Virus record (IMG/VR): IMGVR_UViG_3300021085_000017
Span: 1-64,000 of that record
Reading direction: 5' to 3' (one strand)
Source of the DNA: a virus
DNA: 64,000 nucleotides
The notes below the pieces were generated by a model. It did no database searches and had not been told where the DNA came from. It saw only the letters and a list, made by a program, of their open reading frames with translations. The translations under genes and the position numbers were made by a program. Shown here one piece after another: positions 15,601 through 24,769 of this stretch. Numbering within the stretch: the stretch's first letter is position 1; each line of letters starts with the position of its first letter.

Positions 15601-18600
15601 TTATAAAATCACAACTTCTATAACTTTTTTGCCCTCTGTGAGGTCTGTCTCAAGTGACTTAGCAAAGACTGAACGACCAGCATCAAACTTGCCATTACTC
15701 TTAGCATATCCTGGCTCATCATGTGCTGTAATAATCAAATCACCCTTAGACACTGGACCAACCATGTTACATGGCACTCTACCTCTTAGTGCGACATATG
15801 GATGCGTCACTGAATTACCAGCATCAGCATTTAGTTTAATCGCTGGATTAGTAGAAATTACACCTGCCACTGATACATCACCAGCAATACTCGTTGTTGT
15901 GATTTCTGCTTCACCACCAAATACTACAACTGTTCCAGGTTCATACGGAACGTCTGTTGCATATCTTTCTGCTAAGTCGGCATAGGTTGCGTGAACTGAG
16001 TGACCGTAAATATTGGCATACTTTTTAGTAGGACTACCTAAGTTGTAAGTATTGTCTGTCGCTGGTTCAATAGTTCCTGAAATATTAGTTGAACTATCAG
16101 TACTTGTAATAGTAAAGTTAGGATATGTTCCTGAGATACTAGTAGCACCTGCGCCAGTTAATGTAACTGTTTGGTCTGGAGAAGTATTTGTAAATGTTGT
16201 TCCTGATAAACTTAAACCTGTACCTGCTGTGTATGTTGTGTCTCCGGTATTAGTATAGTTACTAGGGTCAATTGTTCCTGCTGATGCTGAAGTCCAATCG
16301 ATGTGTTCGTTTGCTACAAAGCCAGATAGTGTATCATGGTTAAGTCCTGAAATTGCTGAAGACAATTCAGTATCAGTAGCCATCGCATTTTCAATCTCTA
16401 ATAAAGTATCGAAGGCTGAAGATGCACCACCGATTAAGGCATCAATCTTTAACTGTGCCCTTGCATCTGCTCTTGCATCTGTATAATATAAGTTAGAACC
16501 CTCTGTAACATAATCAGTATTTTGTGTTGCCCAAGATATATCACCAGAACCATCTGTCTTCATTACTTGATTTGCTGAACCGTCTGCGGCTGGGAATTTA
16601 AATGTCGTTATGCCTGAAGTACCAAGTTGATGTATTCTTCCATCTGTGCCAGTACCAACTGCTAATCCGACTTCATTTGATGTTCCAGAATTACCAGACA
16701 AAATGAGAGGCGCATCAGACACTGTTAATGCAGACTGATAATCAGTACCATCTATAGAAACAGTTGTTAAGCCAGAAATAACACTCTTAGTAGATGGTCT
16801 ATCATAAACTAATGTACCAACTACTTCACCAGTTGTATTACCAACTGTGAAATCTAAATCACCAATTGCAATTAAATCATTTGAAGATGATGAGATTGAG
16901 AAACTTTCTGAACTAGCAACTAGACCTGTTTCATTATAATCTTCAGCACCCCATGTAAATATCGCAGTAGATGATGATGGATTAACTACTTCAATTGTAT
17001 CACCAACACTAACGCTATGTGTCCAGAAGACAATCTTATAATTATTGCCTGATGTATTTGTGACATCGACATGTGTTTTATCAATATAAAATCCGTCTTC
17101 ATCTCTCAATTGAATATTGGAATTAGAAAGTGCTGTCGATGACGATACTGTCATTTCTCCATAAGCATATTGCTTGAATTTTATATCCGTATCTGCCGCA
17201 GAAATATTTAATTGGTTTTGATTTCCAGGAGTACCAGAATCGTTATCTGCATGTTGTGATGCTAATGTAAATGTATATGTATCTGTTGGCGGTGAATAAA
17301 CAACAACCATACTATTCTGTTCAATACTATCTCCAGTATCTCTGAAAACAAAATTACTTGAGGAAGCGGCTGAACCGAAATATGTTAAGGATGAATCACC
17401 TTTGAAGCCTAGAGTATCTATCTGTGTACTTGTAAGTGTTACAAAACTACTTACAGAGTTTGCATAATCACCATCATCATTTATTGTAACTGTTGTGTTT
17501 GACAATAGTGTTTCTGTTGATGCGCCGACTGTTCCTGTGACAATTGATGGAGTTGCATTTGTTGTCAATGTAACTGTGTCATCAAGTGTAGTTAAGTCAA
17601 ATGTGTTTAGGTCTAAAGTGCCACCCAATTGTGGTGAGGTATCTTCTACAATATTGTTTATAGATACTGCTTGTGCCCTTGCATCTGTAAAGTAAAGATT
17701 TGATGAACCCTCTGCTACTGTATCAGTATTGCCTTGTGTAAATGATATAACACCCGAAGTACTGTTGTAACTTAAAGAACCAGTTGCACTAATAGAGGCT
17801 CTTGCTCTAGCATCTGTGTAATATAAATTTGTACCTTCTGTCAAATCGGATGTTGTTTTTGTACCAAGTCTTGTGTCAAATGTAGAATTAAAATCTGCTA
17901 TTGCCAGTTTAGTAGCAATAGAGTTTGTTATCGTTGTACTAAAGTTAGCATCATCTCCAAGTGCCGCGGCTAATTCATTTAATGTATCTAATGTTCCAGG
18001 TGCTGAATCTACTAATGCATCAATCTTTAATTGTGCCCGTGCATCTGCTCTAGCATCTGTGTAATATAAATTTGATGAGCCTTCTGCAACTGTATCTGTA
18101 TTACCTTGTGTGAAAGATATGACACCAGTTGATGAGTTATAACTTAAACTACCTGTCGCACTAATAGCCGCTCTTGCTCTTGTATCTGTATAATATAGAT
18201 TTGTATTTTCTGCAACTGCAAGTGTGTCTAATGTTTGAAATGATTTATCACCTCTATAATATTGAGATGTTGTACCAGCAGTTATAGTTGGTTCTTTGCC
18301 TGCTAATGAAGTTGTCATCGTAGTGGCAAAATTTGCGTCATCGCCTAAAGCGGCCGCTAATTCATTTAATGTATCTAATGTTCCTGGCGAAGAGTCAACT
18401 AAAGCATCAATCTTTAACTGTGCCCTTGCATCCGCTCTTGCATCTGTGTAGTAAAGATTAGTTGAACCTTCTGCTACAGTATCTGTATTGCCCTGTGTAT
18501 ATGAAACAACACCTGTGCCACTATCATAACTTAAACTACCCGTAGCACTAATAGATGCTCTTGCTCTTGCTGTCGTATGATATAAATTTGTTGTACCTTC

Positions 18601-19473
18601 ACTTAGGTCATCTGTGTCTTTGGCAGTGAATGCTGAATCAAAATCTGATTGACTAAAATTATTACCAGGAACAAAGTTAGTACCATTCCATATGATAGTT
18701 TGTCCAGTTGTAGGCGCATTTGTTGTTGTATCAACATCACTTAAATCATCAATACTGCCAATAACTGTTGGCACGTTTGTTAAGTTATTATAATCTAAGT
18801 AATACGCACCGTTTTGTCCATCTAATGTTTCTATGAAATTACTATCTGCTTGTAATGTGGCATATCTTGCATCAACTCTTGCATCAGTATAATATAAGTT
18901 TGTTCCTTCAGTCAAATCACTTGTAGTATGATTAGCAATACTAGAAACTGTACCTGTTACATTGCCTACTAACGCACCAGTTATAGTTGTCGCATTTACA
19001 GTTGAGAATGTGCCAGCCGCTGGTGTGTTTGCGCCAATAATTGTTCCATCAATTGCGCCACCATTAATATCTATATTTGAGAATGTAGAACCAGATGATG
19101 TTATATCACCCGTTACGTTACCTGTTAAATTGCCTTCGAATATTCCTGCAACAAATGTCTCAGCACCAACTGACCATTTGTCTGTCGTTTCGTTCCATAA
19201 TAAGAATTTGTTGTCTGAAGTACCACGTTCAATTTCTATACCAACATCTTCAGATGGAGCACCAGTCAAGTCGCCATTAATTAAAAGTTTCGGGTCAGCA
19301 AAACTAGTTTGAATTGAGTTAACTGTAGTAGTGTCTCCAGTTACTACTAGATTACCCTTAATTTCAACAGTGCCACTAGTGGCTTTAATAACTCCAGAAC
19401 CAGAACCGTTATCTAAAACTAATTCTTCACCTTTTAGATAAAGTCTATCGCCGAATTTAATTTGTTCTGCCAT
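15601..19473 (-). CDS. Large tail fibre protein, 1290 aa
   Basis: The N-terminal 60 residues (MAEQIKFGDRLYLKGEELVL) closely match those of the next gene upstream (19483-20394), so the two are paralogues sharing a virion-attachment end. The middle is a series of repeats: NLYYTDARADARAQLKIDAL with LDTLNELAAALGDDANF occurs three times, between LSYNS and VAEGS spacers. Residues about 640-830 form a distinct beta domain (GFKGD, SNFVFRDTGDSIEQ, NNYKIVFWTHSVSVGD) that reappears inside baseplate protein gp6. The C-terminus carries the same YADLAERY domain as the 399-aa fibre. It is probably a receptor-binding long fibre. It starts 10 nt after its neighbour and is read from the promoter at 20434. Confidence 0.8.
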   Translation of the reverse strand: MAEQIKFGDRLYLKGEELVLDNGSGSGVIKATSGTVEIKGNLVVTGDTTTVNSIQTSFADPKLLINGDLTGAPSEDVGIEIERGTSDNKFLLWNETTDKWSVGAETFVAGIFEGNLTGNVTGDITSSGSTFSNIDINGGAIDGTIIGANTPAAGTFSTVNATTITGALVGNVTGTVSSIANHTTSDLTEGTNLYYTDARVDARYATLQADSNFIETLDGQNGAYYLDYNNLTNVPTVIGSIDDLSDVDTTTNAPTTGQTIIWNGTNFVPGNNFSQSDFDSAFTAKDTDDLSEGTTNLYHTTARARASISATGSLSYDSGTGVVSYTQGNTDTVAEGSTNLYYTDARADARAQLKIDALVDSSPGTLDTLNELAAALGDDANFATTMTTSLAGKEPTITAGTTSQYYRGDKSFQTLDTLAVAENTNLYYTDTRARAAISATGSLSYNSSTGVISFTQGNTDTVAEGSSNLYYTDARADARAQLKIDALVDSAPGTLDTLNELAAALGDDANFSTTITNSIATKLAIADFNSTFDTRLGTKTTSDLTEGTNLYYTDARARASISATGSLSYNSTSGVISFTQGNTDTVAEGSSNLYFTDARAQAVSINNIVEDTSPQLGGTLDLNTFDLTTLDDTVTLTTNATPSIVTGTVGASTETLLSNTTVTINDDGDYANSVSSFVTLTSTQIDTLGFKGDSSLTYFGSAASSSNFVFRDTGDSIEQNSMVVVYSPPTDTYTFTLASQHADNDSGTPGNQNQLNISAADTDIKFKQYAYGEMTVSSSTALSNSNIQLRDEDGFYIDKTHVDVTNTSGNNYKIVFWTHSVSVGDTIEVVNPSSSTAIFTWGAEDYNETGLVASSESFSISSSSNDLIAIGDLDFTVGNTTGEVVGTLVYDRPSTKSVISGLTTVSIDGTDYQSALTVSDAPLILSGNSGTSNEVGLAVGTGTDGRIHQLGTSGITTFKFPAADGSANQVMKTDGSGDISWATQNTDYVTEGSNLYYTDARADARAQLKIDALIGGASSAFDTLLEIENAMATDTELSSAISGLNHDTLSGFVANEHIDWTSASAGTIDPSNYTNTGDTTYTAGTGLSLSGTTFTNTSPDQTVTLTGAGATSISGTYPNFTITSTDSSTNISGTIEPATDNTYNLGSPTKKYANIYGHSVHATYADLAERYATDVPYEPGTVVVFGGEAEITTTSIAGDVSVAGVISTNPAIKLNADAGNSVTHPYVALRGRVPCNMVGPVSKGDLIITAHDEPGYAKSNGKFDAGRSVFAKSLETDLTEGKKVIEVVIL
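17640..18620 (-). repeat. Long in-gene repeats of the 1290-aa fibre
   Basis: Repeat units of roughly 300 nt encode VAEGS(T/S)NLYYTDARADAR, QLKIDALVDS and LDTLNELAAALGDDANF. Three copies occur here, and single parts recur in the 399-aa and 670-aa fibres. The DNA similarity would allow recombination between fibre genes. Confidence 0.75.
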
Positions 19474-19482
19474 TTTTATTCC

Positions 19483-20394
19483 TTATAATGCCGCTATACG
19501 TGATTTAAAGTCTGCAAAGTCTGTGCTAGCCGCAACTTCAGCCTTTAGTGTTGCTAAACTAATAGTTTCACTTTGTAAGGCGCTATCTGCTAATGCACCC
19601 TGTGTCGATGTAGCCGCATCTGTAATTCCATATCCCGCCAATGTAGTGGGTGTATTAAGTAGTGAACTAAATTGTTTATCAAAATTTATACTAGGTGGAG
19701 CCCAAACATAATCTGTGCCGTTCCATGATAGAACGTAACCACTATTTGGATTGCTTTGGTTTAAGTGTGTGTCAATTCTTGCATCTGTAAAATATAGATT
19801 AGAAGAACCTTCAGTTAATGTATCTGTTGTATAATTTGTAAGAACGTTAGTAATGTTAGCGCCATCGCCAGCAATTACAGAAAATGTTCCTGGTCCAGGA
19901 TCCGTATCACCAATTACAACAGTATCTAAAAAACCACCATTAACATCAATTTGTGCAAATGTAGAAATACCGGTCGAAGTCATATCGCCAGTTACGTTAC
20001 CTGTTACATTACCAGTTACGTTACCTGTTAGATTGCCTTCAAAGCCATTCACAGATTTAACTTTTTCACTAAAATCCCAAGTGTCTGTTGAGTCTACAAA
20101 CAAAATTGTTTTATCAGTAGCGCCTTTAAGAGTAATACCACCACCATTTGCGGTTGCATCTGTGGGAGTAGTTACCGAACCAAGTTCTATATTCTTATCA
20201 TCAACAGTTAGAGTTGTAGAATTAACAGTAGTTGCTGTTCCATTGACTGTTAAGTCACCAGTTACAACAAGATTATCGTCAACCTTTAAAGTTCCATCAA
20301 TTGATTTTATAACGGCATTATTAGAACCATTATCCAAAATCAATTCTTGTCCTTTTAGATATAGTCTATCACCAAATTTGATTTGTTCTGCCAT
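19483..20394 (-). CDS. Tail-fibre-like protein, 303 aa, N-terminal paralogue of the 1290-aa fibre
   Basis: It begins MAEQIKFGDRLYLKGQELIL, nearly identical to the 1290-aa fibre downstream. It then has an ELGSVTTPTDATANGGG segment, GNLTGNVTGNVTGNVTGDMT repeats, one NLYFTDARIDTHL unit and a helical end (LKAEVAASTDFADFKSRI). It lacks the YADLAERY C-terminal domain, so it could be a short fibre, an adaptor, or a shortened duplicate kept as a recombination donor. It is the first gene of the fibre operon, behind a late promoter at 20434. Confidence 0.72.
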   Translation of the reverse strand: MAEQIKFGDRLYLKGQELILDNGSNNAVIKSIDGTLKVDDNLVVTGDLTVNGTATTVNSTTLTVDDKNIELGSVTTPTDATANGGGITLKGATDKTILFVDSTDTWDFSEKVKSVNGFEGNLTGNVTGNVTGNVTGDMTSTGISTFAQIDVNGGFLDTVVIGDTDPGPGTFSVIAGDGANITNVLTNYTTDTLTEGSSNLYFTDARIDTHLNQSNPNSGYVLSWNGTDYVWAPPSINFDKQFSSLLNTPTTLAGYGITDAATSTQGALADSALQSETISLATLKAEVAASTDFADFKSRIAAL

Positions 20395-20433
20395 GCTTTA
20401 TTCCAAAAAAATACTAGTACATCATTATTATAT

Positions 20434-20442
20434 GTATTTATC
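20434..20442 (-). promoter_or_regulatory. Late promoter element GATAAATAC for fibre operon
   Basis: Minus-strand GATAAATAC 40 nt before the ATG at 20394, immediately downstream of the gp23 terminator. Confidence 0.65.
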
Positions 20443-20465
20443 TTATAGGTTTGGAATCAGGCATT

Positions 20466-20492
20466 AAAAAAGCCACCCGAAGGTGGCTTTTT
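20466..20492 (-). terminator. Rho-independent terminator after capsid gene
   Basis: Minus-strand stem GCCACC/GGTGGC capped by the extra-stable C(TTCG)G tetraloop and followed by six T. It follows the gp23 stop and insulates the fibre operon. Confidence 0.92.
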
Positions 20493-20518
20493 CTATTCAT
20501 TATTAATATAATAAAATA

Positions 20519-21679
20519 TTATGTGAATGAAACGTTGCTCATTGCAATTTTTGAAACGTAGTCAGCCGCATTACCAAGTGATGATGCAGTGTTGTTCAAT
20601 TCAACATACCCGTAACGAGTCATGAATGATACTACTGGTTCGAATGAACTTGGGTCAACCACAACGCCTGATGACATTAATGGAACGTATGGGCAATAGA
20701 ACGCAGCCGCGTCAATTTCGCCTTGACCTTTATAACCTAAAAGAACTGTGTCGTCTGTAGCGTATGTGTTTACATAGATACGCATTGAGCCGTTCAAAGT
20801 ACCTACAAACTTAGTGTTTGTTGGTGCTTCAAAAGTACCTTCAGTAGTTCTAGCAAATGCTGATGTAGTTGCAGACTGTAGCAATGTTAATGCTGTTGGA
20901 GAAACTACTGCCCAGTTTGCCGCGCCTCTACGAGTACGTTGTGCAATTAGGTTTGCTTCTCTGTTCATTAATGTTGCAAGTGCCGCATGTTCGTCACCAA
21001 CAAAAGTTGTAGTGTGACGGGCGCCAATAGCAGTTTGGTCGAAGTCTGTAGCCGCTGATGTAGCCAATGATTTTAGTGAACCTAAAATTTCTTGGTCGAT
21101 TTCAGCAGTGATTTCCATAGCAAGTGCTGCCATGATTTCTGCTTCAACGTCTAAGCCGTGCATTGAATTAGCATCTTGTGCCGCTTCGAATGTCCAACGT
21201 GCTGATAACTTACGTGTTTTCGCTTCAACTGTTTGTTTCAACACTTGAATTGACATTTTGTTACCTGCTTCACCTTCCATAGACGCAGTTGGTGCCGGAG
21301 CACTTGAACCGTCGCCAGAGTAGTTGTTAGCAATATCAAATGGTGAAAGTGCTTCAGCACCTGCTGTTGCGCCACCGGCTGATTCTGCATAACGTACTCT
21401 TAGTGAGTGAATTTGTCCAACTGGACCAGTCATTGGCTGTACGCCGATGATTTCGTTTGCAATAACAGTTGGCATAACACGTCTAATGATTGGTAAAATA
21501 ACTTTGTTCAAAGTAGCAATATTACCAGCCTGTGTTGCACCCGCTGCCGCACTTTCTGTAAGTGCTTGTTTTGTGTTTTCTAAAACTGAGGACATTACGT
21601 CACGTTTGTTACCTTCTAGACCATCTAAAAGTGTTTCACGTGTAGTATCCCAGTTATTTCCTTCGAAAAGATTTTCCAT
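20519..21679 (-). CDS. gp23: Major capsid protein (T4 gp23-like), short form
   Basis: The 386-residue protein has typical T4-type capsid sequence. ATLNKVILPIIRRVMPTVIANEIIGVQPM is split here as ILPIIRRVMP and IIGVQPMTGPVGQIHSLR. After it come RKLSARWTFEAAQD, MAALAMEITAEIDQEI, a RRGAANWAVVSP segment and a C-terminal FMTRYGYVELN. It forms the head shell after gp21 trims its N-terminus. T4 gp23 is 521 residues; the difference lies mainly in the shorter N-terminal and insertion regions. AGGAGAG precedes the ATG. A weak CTTAAATAA late-like element overlaps the end of gp22 at 21702-21710. No gp24 gene is present next to it. Confidence 0.93.
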   Translation of the reverse strand: MENLFEGNNWDTTRETLLDGLEGNKRDVMSSVLENTKQALTESAAAGATQAGNIATLNKVILPIIRRVMPTVIANEIIGVQPMTGPVGQIHSLRVRYAESAGGATAGAEALSPFDIANNYSGDGSSAPAPTASMEGEAGNKMSIQVLKQTVEAKTRKLSARWTFEAAQDANSMHGLDVEAEIMAALAMEITAEIDQEILGSLKSLATSAATDFDQTAIGARHTTTFVGDEHAALATLMNREANLIAQRTRRGAANWAVVSPTALTLLQSATTSAFARTTEGTFEAPTNTKFVGTLNGSMRIYVNTYATDDTVLLGYKGQGEIDAAAFYCPYVPLMSSGVVVDPSSFEPVVSFMTRYGYVELNNTASSLGNAADYVSKIAMSNVSFT

Positions 21680-21701
21680 CTTTCTCTCCTGTTTCTGGTT
21701 A

Positions 21702-22820
21702 TTATTTAAGTCCAGCCAATTTCTTTAACTGGATTATATTGGCATCGCTACCCTGTGATGTTGCTTCTGAAGTTACTACTTCTTCAACTCTATCGCCAGT
21801 GTGTTCTGTTACTTTGCCTTCATTTAACGATTGTTTTGCCTCTGTTGAGACGTTCTCATTCAAAACTGCAGGCAAGTATTTCTTAAATGCAGATTTTAAA
21901 TTAGTTGTTTTTACTGTTTCAAGTAAATCAACCATAACTGTACGCTTTTCTTTGCCTAGAGGCGATAAAAGACTTTCCATGACCTTGTTTCGGTCCATTC
22001 TGTCTTCTAGCACTTTCTTTGCAGTTTCGGCGCTTGAGATGGCTTCTTCTTTTTCAGTAATTGTTGCTTCTAACTTAGCAATCTCGGAAGCAGATTCTTC
22101 TAATTTTTTAGTAATCTTAGCAACTTCAGTACCTTCACTTAGTTGTGAGGTCATAAATTCGCCAGCGAATGTTTCAAAAATCTTACGGCCAAACTCGTTT
22201 TCTTTAGCCGCTTGGATGTCCTCTTTAAGAACAGCCAATTCAGAACGTAAAGCAGTATCAATTGTCTTTTCGACCAATTCTGCTGAACGCTTGATAAATG
22301 AATTCTTAGTCTTATTAAGAATCTCTTTACCTTCTGCTACCATACGTACTTTAGTTTCCACTAAATCACGCTTATCATCGTGGAATTCCGCAAGTTCACG
22401 TGAAAGTTGTTTAACAACGAAATCTTTAGTTCTATCTAAATGTTCGTTAACTTTAGCACGGTCGTCACGTAATTCTTTAACTTCATTTGCTAATTGAGAA
22501 GTAATGAATTTTTCAAGGAGAGATGCATGTTCAGAAATTGCTTTCTTATATGCAACACGTTCTGCGATTAGGGCTTCACGGTCAGTTTTGAACTCATCCA
22601 TTTCAGTTTTGATTGCTGATGAAAGCATGTTATCCATGGCTTCTACAATCACTGATTTGTCATGTTCGAACTTCTGTGCAAACTCTTCACGCAACTCGGC
22701 TGTTATCTCCTCTCTTGCTTCATTTATTTGTGCTTCCCAAGCCTCTGATATTTGATGTGAAACTTCTTCACTTAAAACATCAGACTCAAGAAGACCAGCA
22801 AGGATTTCATTTGTTGCCAT
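21702..22820 (-). CDS. gp22: Prohead scaffold core protein (T4 gp22-like)
   Basis: The 372-residue protein is long, charged and almost wholly helical or coiled coil (EELREEF, KLEESASEIAKLEATITEKE and similar). It lies between the gp21 protease and gp23, the T4 position of gp22. gp22 is the internal scaffold that gp21 degrades during head maturation. The ATG at 22820 has AGGAGA at the right distance; an ATG at 22841 includes that ribosome site in its own codons and is rejected. The C-terminus (IIQLKKLAGLK) may bind the capsid shell (inference). T4 gp22 is about 270 residues. Confidence 0.85.
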   Translation of the reverse strand: MATNEILAGLLESDVLSEEVSHQISEAWEAQINEAREEITAELREEFAQKFEHDKSVIVEAMDNMLSSAIKTEMDEFKTDREALIAERVAYKKAISEHASLLEKFITSQLANEVKELRDDRAKVNEHLDRTKDFVVKQLSRELAEFHDDKRDLVETKVRMVAEGKEILNKTKNSFIKRSAELVEKTIDTALRSELAVLKEDIQAAKENEFGRKIFETFAGEFMTSQLSEGTEVAKITKKLEESASEIAKLEATITEKEEAISSAETAKKVLEDRMDRNKVMESLLSPLGKEKRTVMVDLLETVKTTNLKSAFKKYLPAVLNENVSTEAKQSLNEGKVTEHTGDRVEEVVTSEATSQGSDANIIQLKKLAGLK

Positions 22821-22841
22821 TGTTGGTTCTCCTTCTTTCAA

Positions 22842-23471
22842 TTAAAGTTTAAGTTCTCTAATGAACTTAACTATTTCTTTTGACAAGTACTTCTGTGCAG
22901 TCTTGTCCTGTTGAACACCTTGTGCTAGTTGCCAAGTTTGGTAACCGCCACGCATGTTCATTAATCCTTCGTATATTGCTTTTGGATATGCATCCGGGGC
23001 ACTTGGCTGTGCCACAATATCGACAGTGATAATTTCATAATTGCTAACTTTACCAGCGTGGTCAACTTCACCAGAACCACGAGACGAGACGCCTAAAGTG
23101 GCACCTGATTCGATTAGTGTTCTGATAATGTTGCCCATTGGTGTAGGAACAATCTTTAGTTTACCAAATCCATCAGCGCCATCCATCCACATATTTTCAA
23201 TAATATGTGAAACACGGTCAACGTTGACTGTTAATTCAGGTGGATGGTCGCATTCACCTAACACTGGAAAGCCCTCTTTAATTCTTTTTTGGACTGATTC
23301 CACTGCTTTAGATATTTCGCTCACAGGATACATTCTTTGGTTAGCATTCTTAACGTTACCTTGAACGAAAATGCCTTCCATAAACATATTCTTTTCACCT
23401 GACTCGTTCTCAACAATACGTGACTTAACGTTTGCTTGATTATGTGTATATTTTTCAATAAGAACTGTCAT
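22842..23471 (-). CDS. gp21: Prohead core maturation protease (T4 gp21-like)
   Basis: The 209-residue protein has the serine protease features of the gp21 (S77/U9) family: catalytic His in GECDHPPEL (H76) and Ser in LGVSSRGSGEV (S129/S130). FVQGNVKNANQRMYP and a C-terminal IITVDIVAQPSAPDA also fit. It cleaves scaffold and capsid precursors inside the prohead. A good ribosome site (AGGAG) precedes the ATG. It lies in the conserved order core, 21, 22, 23. Confidence 0.92.
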   Translation of the reverse strand: MTVLIEKYTHNQANVKSRIVENESGEKNMFMEGIFVQGNVKNANQRMYPVSEISKAVESVQKRIKEGFPVLGECDHPPELTVNVDRVSHIIENMWMDGADGFGKLKIVPTPMGNIIRTLIESGATLGVSSRGSGEVDHAGKVSNYEIITVDIVAQPSAPDAYPKAIYEGLMNMRGGYQTWQLAQGVQQDKTAQKYLSKEIVKFIRELKL

Positions 23472-23497
23472 TGGTTTCTCCTAAAAGAGTTTATTAC

Positions 23498-24286
23498 TTA
23501 GGCTTTTTTCGGTGCTGGCGCTTTCTTGTTGCCAACTGTGTTTACATTACCTGTTTTCATATCTTCTGCTGATGCTGAACCGCCAGATGTGTTACCATCG
23601 TTTTGTCCAACTGGTGCCGCGTCACTTTCGTCTGCGCCGCCATCTTTAGCAACTGGTGAAGAACCTTCGCCATTGTCGCCTTCTTTAGCAGATGCTGGAA
23701 TTGTATATTCTTCCAACTTTTCTTCTTCTTCAGATGCATCTTCATCTAAATCTTCTGATGCGGCTTCTTCGATTGCTTCGTCAGTTTCTTCTGTTTCAAC
23801 AACTTCTTCAACTGATTCTTCCATCTCTGGCTCTTCAATATCTAAATCGATATCGTCCATATCCATTTCTTCGCCTTCATCTTCTGCATCGTCTTCGCCA
23901 GCCATAATTTTTTCAAATTCTGCTTCTAGGTCAGATAACGCTGATTCTAAATCTTCAACTCTGTCTTCAATCTCTTCCGCTGGCTCTTCATCACCCATTT
24001 CTAGGTCTTCTTCAGCATCATCGTCAGACATATCTTCATCGTCAAACATTTCTTCTGTTTCAATTTCATCAGAATCTTCTTCGATATCATCGTTTAAAGA
24101 TTCGATTTCTTCTGATTCTTCAATTTCCTCAAGTTCTTCTTCTACAACTGTGTCGCTTTCGTTTAAAGAATCCTCATGGATTTGTCGTGCTTGTTCAACA
24201 ACGAAGTCATGTAAAAGCGATTCTGCTTTTGCATTCTCTTCATTGATTAACAATTCTAGCACTTGTTCTAGTGTACTTCTGGACAT
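23498..24286 (-). CDS. Acidic prohead core protein (gp67/gp68 position)
   Basis: The 262-residue protein starts at ATG 24286 behind AAGGAG. The N-terminal 50 residues form a helix (MSRSTLEQVLELLINEENAK). Most of the rest is an extreme Asp/Glu run (residues about 55-210), ending in a G/S/A-rich tail with a basic APAPKKA end. Its place between portal and gp21 is that of T4 genes 67 and 68, internal prohead proteins that are also acidic and are digested by gp21. It probably helps fill or shape the prohead core. The longer frame from a GTG at 24385 runs through the promoter region and is not used. Confidence 0.7.
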   Translation of the reverse strand: MSRSTLEQVLELLINEENAKAESLLHDFVVEQARQIHEDSLNESDTVVEEELEEIEESEEIESLNDDIEEDSDEIETEEMFDDEDMSDDDAEEDLEMGDEEPAEEIEDRVEDLESALSDLEAEFEKIMAGEDDAEDEGEEMDMDDIDLDIEEPEMEESVEEVVETEETDEAIEEAASEDLDEDASEEEEKLEEYTIPASAKEGDNGEGSSPVAKDGGADESDAAPVGQNDGNTSGGSASAEDMKTGNVNTVGNKKAPAPKKA

Positions 24287-24387
24287 GTTAAGTCTCCTTA
24301 ATAATCTTTTAATAGCCACTACAATTGCGGCAGGGTTATAGAAACAAGCAATGCGCCAATTTGTTGCAAAGTGAGTTTCATACACAA

Positions 24388-24396
24388 GTATTTATG
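24388..24396 (-). promoter_or_regulatory. Late promoter element CATAAATAC for prohead genes
   Basis: Minus-strand CATAAATAC about 100 nt before the core-protein ATG. It follows a terminator hairpin and so begins the core-21-22-23 late unit. Confidence 0.6.
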
Positions 24397-24414
24397 GGGA
24401 TTATGTAAGTATAT

Positions 24415-24446
24415 TGGGAAAATGCTCGGAAATGAGCATTTTTTTC
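24415..24446. terminator. Rho-independent terminator
   Basis: Stem AATGCTC/GAGCATT with a 6-nt loop, with T runs on both sides of the duplex. On the minus strand it follows the 76-aa gene and precedes the late promoter at 24388. A second small hairpin (TCGGT/ACCGA) lies at 24445-24460. Confidence 0.8.
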
Positions 24447-24525
24447 GGTTTTCTCACCGAACTTAAGATATTTAGTAAGTTTTACTAATTTATAAAACCG
24501 TACTTAATAATGAAATATAAGTTTT

Positions 24526-24756
24526 TTATAAGTCTAATGCGCCGCCACCAGCAGGTGCTTCATCAGAAGAACCGCCGTATTGCTTCTGGATTTGCTCATT
24601 ATCAGCCGCTTTTTGAAACTTTCTATACTCTCTTATCTTTCTAAGTTTAGAAAGGTGTACAAGAGTCAGTCGAGTTTTACGTGTATCTTCTAAATCGATA
24701 GCGTTAAACTCGTCTTCTTCTGGCGAATAGTTCTCATTTATTTCAATATATTTCAT
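24526..24756 (-). CDS. Small prohead-region protein, 76 aa
   Basis: A small charged protein: acidic N-terminus (NYSPEEDEFNAIDLED), basic helix (HLSKLRKIREYRKFQKAAD) and a Gly-rich end. It lies between the portal and the acidic core protein, the place of T4 gp67, but I cannot show homology. A late promoter ends exactly 4 nt before its ATG and contains the portal stop codon. No Shine-Dalgarno is visible, so it may be made from a leaderless mRNA or by read-through from the portal gene. Confidence 0.68.
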   Translation of the reverse strand: MKYIEINENYSPEEDEFNAIDLEDTRKTRLTLVHLSKLRKIREYRKFQKAADNEQIQKQYGGSSDEAPAGGGALDL

Positions 24757-24760
24757 ACTA

Positions 24761-24769
24761 GTATTTATG
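24761..24769 (-). promoter_or_regulatory. Late promoter element CATAAATAC, 4 nt from ATG
   Basis: The portal stop codon TAA is built into this element. The spacing to the next ATG is exactly 4 nt. Confidence 0.6.

Noticed and set aside
22821-22841. Upstream ATG for gp22
   Set aside because: Its first codons contain the AGGAGA ribosome site of the ATG at 22820.
23526-24341. Long Ser-rich plus-strand frame opposite the acidic core gene
   Set aside because: It is the antisense of Glu/Asp codons, with low-complexity Ser output and no ribosome site.
24287-24385. Upstream GTG start for the acidic core protein
   Set aside because: It would run through the leader behind the late promoter; the ATG at 24286 has AAGGAG and begins a plausible helix.
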